From Chlamydoabsidia padenii (taxonomy: Eukaryota > Mucoromycota > Mucoromycetes > Mucorales > Cunninghamellaceae): 64,000 bases of DNA. Position 1 is the stretch's first letter, and the number at the start of each line of letters is the position of its first letter. Location: the NCBI GenBank assembly GCA_025330725.1, contig JAIWND010000002.1, positions 2,040,501-2,104,500 on the forward strand, given 5' to 3'. Below the pieces are notes generated by a model. It was not told the DNA's origin, made no database searches, and saw only the letters and a program-made list of their open reading frames with translations. A program made the position numbers and the translations under genes. Of the stretch, positions 57,229-64,000 are shown in pieces.

Positions 57229-57333
57229 AAGAGGGAAAGTGAATTTGAAGCGCCGATGGAATCCTTATATATTCTTGTTGTGGGGAGGTAGGAATCGATT
57301 GTCGTACTTCTCTTTTTTTACTTTTTGTTTTCC

Positions 57334-57497
57334 ATGTCCTGTACACCTCCACTCACTTCACCCACTATACCCTCTTTATCAAAATCATCAGTGGATTTAT
57401 ACGGAACGGAGGATACAGATACTCTTCTACCACCACCGCCACCACCACCACCACCTCCACCTTTACCATCAAAAGTATCTGCAGAAGATTTGGTCAA

Positions 57498-57532
<35 letters not shown>

Positions 57533-60500
57533 CACGCATACCCACCCAAGTGAACTAAACTTCTTCTTCTTTCATTATTATTAAATCTATTCTAAACATG
57601 GTATAGTTAGAAGAATGGCTTATACAATGGAATCGGGAAAAGAAAATGAAACTGGGTGTTGAAAACATGTTGGAAGCTTACCTACAAGATAAAAGGCGGA
57701 CAAAAGACTTGGAACGACAATTGGAAAACTATAATGCTGCTATTGATTCTCTCTCTAAACGTATAGATCATATACGTATGTTGGCCGGTAAGTCTACTAT
57801 TTGAAAAACAACAAGGGTTACTGACACTTTATGTTATAGGTAAACACTCCACAGAAGTGACGTCGAAGCTAAAACAACACAAGTACACCATCAACACAGC
57901 ATTTCCTACCTCCTCCATTGCCACTACAGTTAAACAACAACGGGGAAAAGCAAGATCTAATAGCTCACCTAAAGGAAACCAACAAAGGGCACAAGACAAT
58001 ATATCCTTCCCTGACGATGGTAACTAGTTACAAAAAAAAGCAATAGAATAGAATATGATAGATTGAATCAAGGCGTACTCACCCCCTTTCGCTTATTATT
58101 TAATCATAGATGCATGGCCTTTAGGAAAACGTTTACATCATGTTATAGAACAACTTGGTATTGATGAATGGAAAGCAACAACAGCAGCAGCAGCAACAAC
58201 AACAACAGCAGCAGGAACAAAGGCACCAGGATTGACATCAGATTCAACGACAATCAGGGAGTCGAAGATGGAAACGCTCGATACTCTAGTACGTATACTC
58301 AAGAACACATCTGACATTGATATGTATTACCCCAAAAAGAAAATCATCTCATGGTAGGAGCCCCCCCCACACATACACACAAAAAGAAAAAGGAAGGAAA
58401 AAGGGAAGATGTATTGTAGCTAACAACCCTTTCTAATCTTTCCTGGATGCATAGTTTACGACAATGTATTGCAAGTCCAAATAAAGACATTCGCGTCCTC
58501 GGTCTACGTGCACTACGACACTTGGTGGATGATCAAACTGATGTGGAATTGATGATGCAAATGCAAATTGATATCTTTATTGTCCGGTAAGTACACCTTT
58601 ATTCCAATTAGCTTGGATCAAGTGAGCTAACTCGTATCTTTTTATTGACTAATAGTGCTATGGCAAGGGAACCTGATAACTATGAACCAGAACGTGAACA
58701 GACTTTGAAACTCATCCGGTCATTCCTTCAACATAATGGTGCCATTCATGTCTCTCAAAACATTGTGCGCGCTGTTGTTGCTGTGGCAGAACAAACTGAT
58801 TGTCGGTTACGAAACATATGTCTGGAAACCATTGCTGAACTAGGTAAGAGAAAGAGTAAGAAAAAGAAAAAAGAAACTGTTACTAACTGAATGTATTATC
58901 ATCATATCTTAGCTATCCTCGATACTGGTTTGACGGTTCGATCTGGAGGTTTGCGGGTGATTATGCAAGCATTACTGGATGGTCAACTCAACATGACTGA
59001 GGTGTTATCTTATGCTCTACTCTATATATTGGATAGCCCAAAACGGCGGACTTACTTACGACCTGGGGTGGAATTGGAAACGATCATCGCACCTTTTACA
59101 GAATCAAGCAAAGGTGCCAATTATGAAGAACGATTGAAAAATAGCGCCAGAGTGGTCACTCTCTTACTGAAAAGCTGGTCTGGGGTCTTATACATGTGTG
59201 CAAATAATATGAGGGCGGCGCGATCAGTAGTCCAGGCACTACGGACTCCCACTACAGAAACAAAGGTATACAACAAGAAAAAGAAAATAGGAAAACCCTC
59301 CTGATGACTAATTTCGAATTGTAATACATAGAAAATGGTGCTGGACATGTTTTTTGATATATTCCACGTACAACTTCCAAAGGATCACAACAATTACTTG
59401 AATGGACGACAACATGCTGTAACCATGTCTCTCCCCGATACTATACCACCAAAGCGACATTTACGCACTGGATCCTCCTCTTCATTGGGTGTAGGAGGAG
59501 GTATGATAGGGGATATGACGGCGGCGGCTACTAATTCACCACAGTCGGCATCAACATCCACAATGGCTGCATCAATGAATGGCACATCAATGAACAATGG
59601 AAGGACGACAGCAAGTAATTCTGAACGACTCAATATGATGGATCAACACCTAAGCATCGTTTTAATCATCTTTATTGAATCGGGCATTCTAATGGCGTTG
59701 ATCGACATGGTGAAAAGTGACGACGTTTACATCTCTCGTAAAGCGACACTCTTGATTGGTGAAATATTACAACTATCTACTCGTCTCCTCCCGATCTTGA
59801 TGGGTATCCAAGTGCAATCTTTACCGAAATTATTTGCTTTGGCTTCCAACTTTGATGATGAACTTGTACGACACAATGCAACAGCGGCACTGGCTCATAT
59901 TGATCGACTGACACGGACACGAGCACGATATGCAGCATCGACAACTTGTACTCGTGGTTGTAGTGGTCGTGGTGGGGCTAATGGTGGAGGCGACTCGGGT
60001 TCAACAGTAACAACAAACTCGGCACGACGAATGGTGGAGAATGGATCTATTTTGATGACAACAACCGCCACCCAAGAAAAAGTCCATGAAGTAAAACTCA
60101 AGATGGGATATGCAATCGATGATGTCCACTTTCGCCAACTATTACTGGATTCTCAAGTGCTTAATACGAAGGATTACACCAAATGGAGCTGGGATAACAT
60201 TGTCGAACTACTACAAGGTCCTCTACTCAACCCAAAACGACTAGATGAAGCAATGCGGGGAAAGAAATTCATCAAACGACTTTTGGCTTTTTATCGACCC
60301 TTCAGGCACCAATTCTCGGATATCAACTGCACCAAGGCCAATGTGATTCGATATGTTAAAACCGGATGTATCTTGCTCTCGACTCTTTTGGGAAACGTGG
60401 ATGGTGTGCGTTATTTGGAAGAAGACAAGTTATTGGATCAAGTAGCCGAAGCTTTGGATGAACTGGACCCACTCAAAAACCGGGATGGCAGCTCCGAAAC

Positions 60501-61398
60501 AACCGAACCCATCTTCTCCAAGGAAAGAATGACAAGTACTCTCAGTGGTGGTTATTTTACACTACTCGGCGTATTCACTAAGCACAAGGATGGCGTACGG
60601 ATTATGGAAAAATTCAAACTCTTCAGCTCGTTTTATCAACTCTCCGAACTACGAAATCGGGATGATCTGAAGGTGGCGTTGATCACTAATATGGATTATA
60701 CTTTGGATGGACACCCTCGGGTGCTTTTATCGAAAATCATGACTTCTGGTTACAATCCAATCCGTATATTTGCCACTCAACATTTAGGAAACACTATGCG
60801 TCTGATCGAAGAAAATGGGGATAATGACTGGATCATCCGTTTATTGGTGACTCAACTATACGATACTCACCTTGAAGTCTCTCAAATTGCTGTCAACTTG
60901 TTGGATGAAGCTTGTGAAGATCAGACTAATCTTGAACTACTGGTTAAATGCCGTCCAAGTCTTGGTCATCTTGGTGAAGTGGGCAATCCGCTATTATTAA
61001 GGTACAGCAGAGGGGGGGCATAGACTAAATGCGGGGTTAAAATATATGATAGCTAACTTCATCATTTTGATTCTTAATAGGTTTTTGTCAACATCAACTG
61101 GGTTTTGCTACCTTAGTGATTTGGGATATGTGCAAAAGGAAATGGATGATTGGTTTGAGGTAGGTAGGACGTACATATTAACATATTGTTAACTAACCTA
61201 TCCACTCTTTTATGATTTTATATAGTACCGCAATCAACATTATGTAATGCAATTGGAACTCTCGCTGGCGAGAGCTTTGGTGAACACGCCCAAGAAGAAG
61301 TTTAATCCATTTGAAGAACGCTTGGATAGTGAACTTGATTTTGAAGCCTTGTAAGTCACTGGTACTTTTACATCATTCGAAAAGGCAATTAACCTCTT

Positions 61399-61438
<40 letters not shown>

Positions 61439-62540
61439 CTTTATCTTTATCTATAGACAACCTGGAGATGGATTATCGCCTCCTCATTTTTATGGTGAAC
61501 TGACAAAAACAGACGAAGGATGCGCATTGTTACGGGCAAAAGGACACTTTAGACTTTTCACTGATTCCATTAGAAGCTACACGGTCGAAACACAAGATGC
61601 AGAAGTCATTCAGCAACTCAAATCGGTTTTATGGGCAGTGGGTAATATTGGATCTACTCGAAATGGATTACCCTTTTTGGAAGAAGAAGATATCATTAAG
61701 GACATTGTCTACTTGGCCGAGAATAGTGAAGTACTATCACTTAAAGGGTAAGGTATCATTGGATTTGTTAAGCACTGGCTGTCGATAAAACTAAAACTAA
61801 TAGCTTTATATCTTTATTGGTAGGACATGCTTTTATGTACTGGGACTCATTGCGAAGACTCAACAAGGGGTGGAAATCTTGGGTGAACTTGGTTGGGAAA
61901 GTGTCTTGGGACCGAATGGAAACCCAGAAGGGCTTTGTGTGCCATTAAATCTACAAGGTTTTCTAACAGTAAGTGATGTGTCAAAAGGGTAAAGAAGTAA
62001 CATTTTAACATGATCCCTCCTTGATTTTTATTATACTTGTGTAGATTCGAAATTGGCAATATACACCAACTTTATCCGATCCTCCTCACTTACCACAGAC
62101 AATCATTGATGATGACATTTGCTCAGACATTCTCCGGAATATTGGGGATATGAGCAACCATATATTGGCCAATGAAGCATCTAAAAACCTTGCAAAGTAA
62201 GTCATCGAAAATAGAACATGCCTTGATACTCACAGTTACTATCTCTCTCTCTCTCTCTTTTTTTTTTTTTTCTTCTTCTTCTTTTCTTGATAGGTTAAGG
62301 CAGAAACACGGGGACTACTTTAAAAACTTACAGCTCTACTATTCTGTATGTCAATTACTGGGCAGCTATCACTTCCGATCACCAGTACGCAAATATATCT
62401 TGGAGGCTTTTGACATGCGATTCACACCTGAACTATTACAAGAACTAGATGGGCTGGCATTGAAAATGGATGATCAAAAAAGATTGGCCAAACACAAGAA
62501 ACAAGGTGGGGTGAATTCAACTCCGCCAGCTTTAGAATAG
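57334..62540 (+). CDS. TORC2 subunit RICTOR/AVO3 (Ste16/Tsc11)
   Basis: Fourteen exons: 57334-57498, 57607-57787, 57840-58019, 58110-58353, 58455-58586, 58656-58843, 58913-59265, 59332-61001, 61081-61159, 61226-61350, 61457-61747, 61824-61968, 62045-62196 and 62294-62540, giving 1,383 aa. A Pro run (11 in a row) near residue 35 precedes an HR1-like coiled coil (~55-115: LEEWLIQWNREKKMKLGVEN). The N-terminal armadillo-like RICTOR region includes CIASPNKDIRVLGLRALRHL and TGLTVRSGGLRVIMQALLDG. Later landmarks are LNTKDYTKWSWDNIVELLQG, STLSGGYFTLLGVFTKHKDG and GTCFYVLGLIAKTQQGVEIL. RICTOR/Avo3 scaffolds TOR complex 2, controlling actin, sphingolipid metabolism and AGC kinases. The HR1 N-terminus is common in fungal members. 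Disordered Ser/Gly inserts lie at ~510-560 and ~680-720. Introns 1 and 10 hold 30- and 35-nt A/T runs. Confidence 0.94.
61401..61435 (+). repeat. Poly(T) tract, 35 nt, inside a RICTOR intron
   Basis: An uninterrupted T run about 20 bases upstream of the acceptor of intron 10, where it can serve as an extreme polypyrimidine tract. Confidence 0.85.
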
Positions 62541-62859
62541 ATTTAATCGAATATCATTTAATGTAGTTGTGTACTAATATAAATAATAAAAACATTGTTG
62601 TTGTTAATAATAAAATGATGATGTTTTAATGGTGATGGATTTAACTCGATAGTTTGGATGCAATGGGGTAGGGGAGAGAGCAAACTATCTATCTTTTGTT
62701 AAAGGTGAAGATCAATTGGATCATTTTACTCGCCGATTATTGGTTTAGGTGAGTAGGGCTTTAAAAATAAGCATCTTCAAAAAAAAAAAGAGATAACGCC
62801 CATTTCCGGGATTTTTCCATCTCTTTCACTTTCTTTCTTTTTATACAACTATACAAACA
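62541..62859. other. Intergenic upstream of cystathionine beta-lyase
   Basis: AATAAAA-type signals lie at ~62585-62615 after RICTOR. The sequence TTTCCGGGATTTTT at ~62804 is a partial recurrent element, about 55 bp upstream of the next ATG, followed by a CT/T-rich leader. No other gene. Confidence 0.6.
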
Positions 62860-64000
62860 ATGACCGAACAAAAACGATATCGATTTGCAACTGAAGTTGT
62901 TACTGTTGATAACCCTGATGATCCTCATAATGCTGCCTCTGTACCAATTTATCAATCTGCTACCTTTAAACAAAAAAGTGCCACTGCTGGAGGAGAATAC
63001 GATTACTCACGAAGTGGGAACCCTACACGTACACATTTAGGTAAACAAAGGAATACTTACTGGAAAATAAAAATAAAAAAAACTAACATAATGTTTAATA
63101 GAAAACCATCTTGCCAAAGTGATGGGTGCCAAGCGTGCTTTAGCAGTAACTAGTGGCATGGGTGCATTGGATGTAATTACTCGACTTGTCCGTGCTGGCG
63201 AAGAAATCATTGCTGGTGATGACTTGTATGGTGGTACCAATCGTCTCTTGTCCTTCTTGAACAAGTCACAAAACATCAAGACTCATCATATTGACACCAC
63301 TCGTGCTGATGCTATCCTGCCTTACTTGGATCCAGTGAAGACTCGTTTGGTTTTATTGGAAACACCCACCAACCCTTTGATTAAGATTGCTGATATTCCT
63401 ACTATTGCTAATTATGTGCACGACAAATGTCCTAATGCTCTGGTGGTGGTGGATAATACCATGATGTCTCCTTACTTGCAACGTCCTCTGGAAATGGGTG
63501 CGGACATCTCTTATCACTCTGGCACAAAGTACTTGTCTGGTCATCATGATCTTATGGCTGGTGTGATTGGAACAAGAAGTGATGATGTTGGTGATGTAAG
63601 TTACTAGGAATACGTATAAAAAGACTATTTTATTCATTAACTTTCTAATAATTCTTTGTTTATCTCTTTTATTAAGCAACTATACTATGTGATCAATGCG
63701 ACGGGATGTGGTCTTGGACCTTTTGATTCATGGTTACTCTTACGTGGTATCAAAACATTAGCGGTACGTATGGATAAACAACAAGCCAGTGCGATTCGAG
63801 TATGTGACTTTTTGGAACGACATGGATTCAAGGTACATTATCCCGGATCAAGAAAACACCCTCAATACGAATTACACAAACGGATTGCATCGGGACCAGG
63901 CGCGGTGCTTAGTTTTGAAACCGGTGATGTGGGCATCTCAGAACGAATCGTTGAAGCGGCTAAATTATGGAGTATCTCGGTCTCCTTTGGTTGTGTCAAC
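62860..64000 (+). CDS. STR3: Cystathionine beta-lyase (partial, cut by window end)
   Basis: Three exons are visible: 62860-63040, 63102-63595 and 63677 to the window end (open in frame), covering 333 codons of an expected ~390-400. This is a PLP enzyme of the Cys/Met metabolism family. Seen are NAASVPIYQSATFKQKSATA, the substrate/PLP region YDYSRSGNPTRTHLE, AVTSGMGALDV (phosphate binding), GDDLYGGTNRLL, VVVDNTMMSPYLQRPLEMGA and the PLP lysine in ISYHSGTKYLSGHHDLMAGV. The wording SRSGNPTR and the HHDLMAGVI loop favour a beta-lyase, which splits cystathionine to homocysteine, over gamma-lyase/synthase; this is a judgement by eye. All visible catalytic residues are intact. The C-terminus lies outside the window. 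Confidence 0.9.

Overview
The window is nuclear DNA of a filamentous fungus, most likely an early-diverging Mucoromycota (Mucorales-like) species. The evidence is dense protein genes cut by many 45-110 nt GT-AG introns, AT-rich intergenic DNA, and fungal family members such as Bsd2, Jip5, Hal-type kinase, velvet factors, Rtc3, Fmp46 and Vps51. Species assignment is inference. I built gene models by joining exons in phase and checking that family motifs stay in frame; none is backed by transcripts.

Layout. 1-10 kb: a BSD2/NDFIP-like Rsp5 adaptor, an unrecognised 317-aa coiled-coil protein, and a complete RAD5 translesion/fork-remodelling helicase (UBA-like, HIRAN, Snf2 ATPase, RING). 10-13 kb: gene-poor DNA with about four copies of a ~235-bp tandem repeat, long poly(A) runs, and a probable pseudogene. 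13-18 kb: a copper amine oxidase with a non-canonical GA splice donor, and a large class-B bHLH factor. 18-25 kb: a decayed region, a TMEM14 protein, a GATA-like zinc-finger factor with an unusually long loop, and a START-domain protein. 25-34 kb: a TBC/coiled-coil protein lacking both catalytic finger residues, two tandem velvet-domain genes, and the chromatin protein EAF3/MRG15. 34-42 kb: an ArfGAP, a lipid-droplet-associated hydrolase, a mitochondrial Fmp46-type redox protein and a HAL-type kinase. 42-51 kb: VPS51 (GARP tether), a small secreted cysteine-rich protein, tRNA-Gly(UCC), RTC3 and an unrecognised coiled-coil protein. 51-64 kb: importin KAP121/IPO5, JIP5/WDR55, the TORC2 subunit RICTOR/AVO3, and a cystathionine beta-lyase cut by the window end.

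These are mostly housekeeping and regulatory genes without operon-like linkage. Some functions converge: the two velvet genes and EAF3 suggest a developmental/chromatin neighbourhood, and JIP5 (ribosome biogenesis) and RICTOR (TORC2) share a 168-bp divergent promoter.

The most unusual signals are non-coding. A bipartite element close to TTTCAAATCCCGCC (or its complement GGCGGGATTTGAAA) recurs about 30 times, often 70-170 bp upstream of predicted start codons and often beside long poly(A/T) runs. Very long A/T homopolymers (up to ~55 nt) are common. Three introns use non-GT donors. I saw no CRISPR array, prokaryotic island, intact transposon or virus-derived gene.
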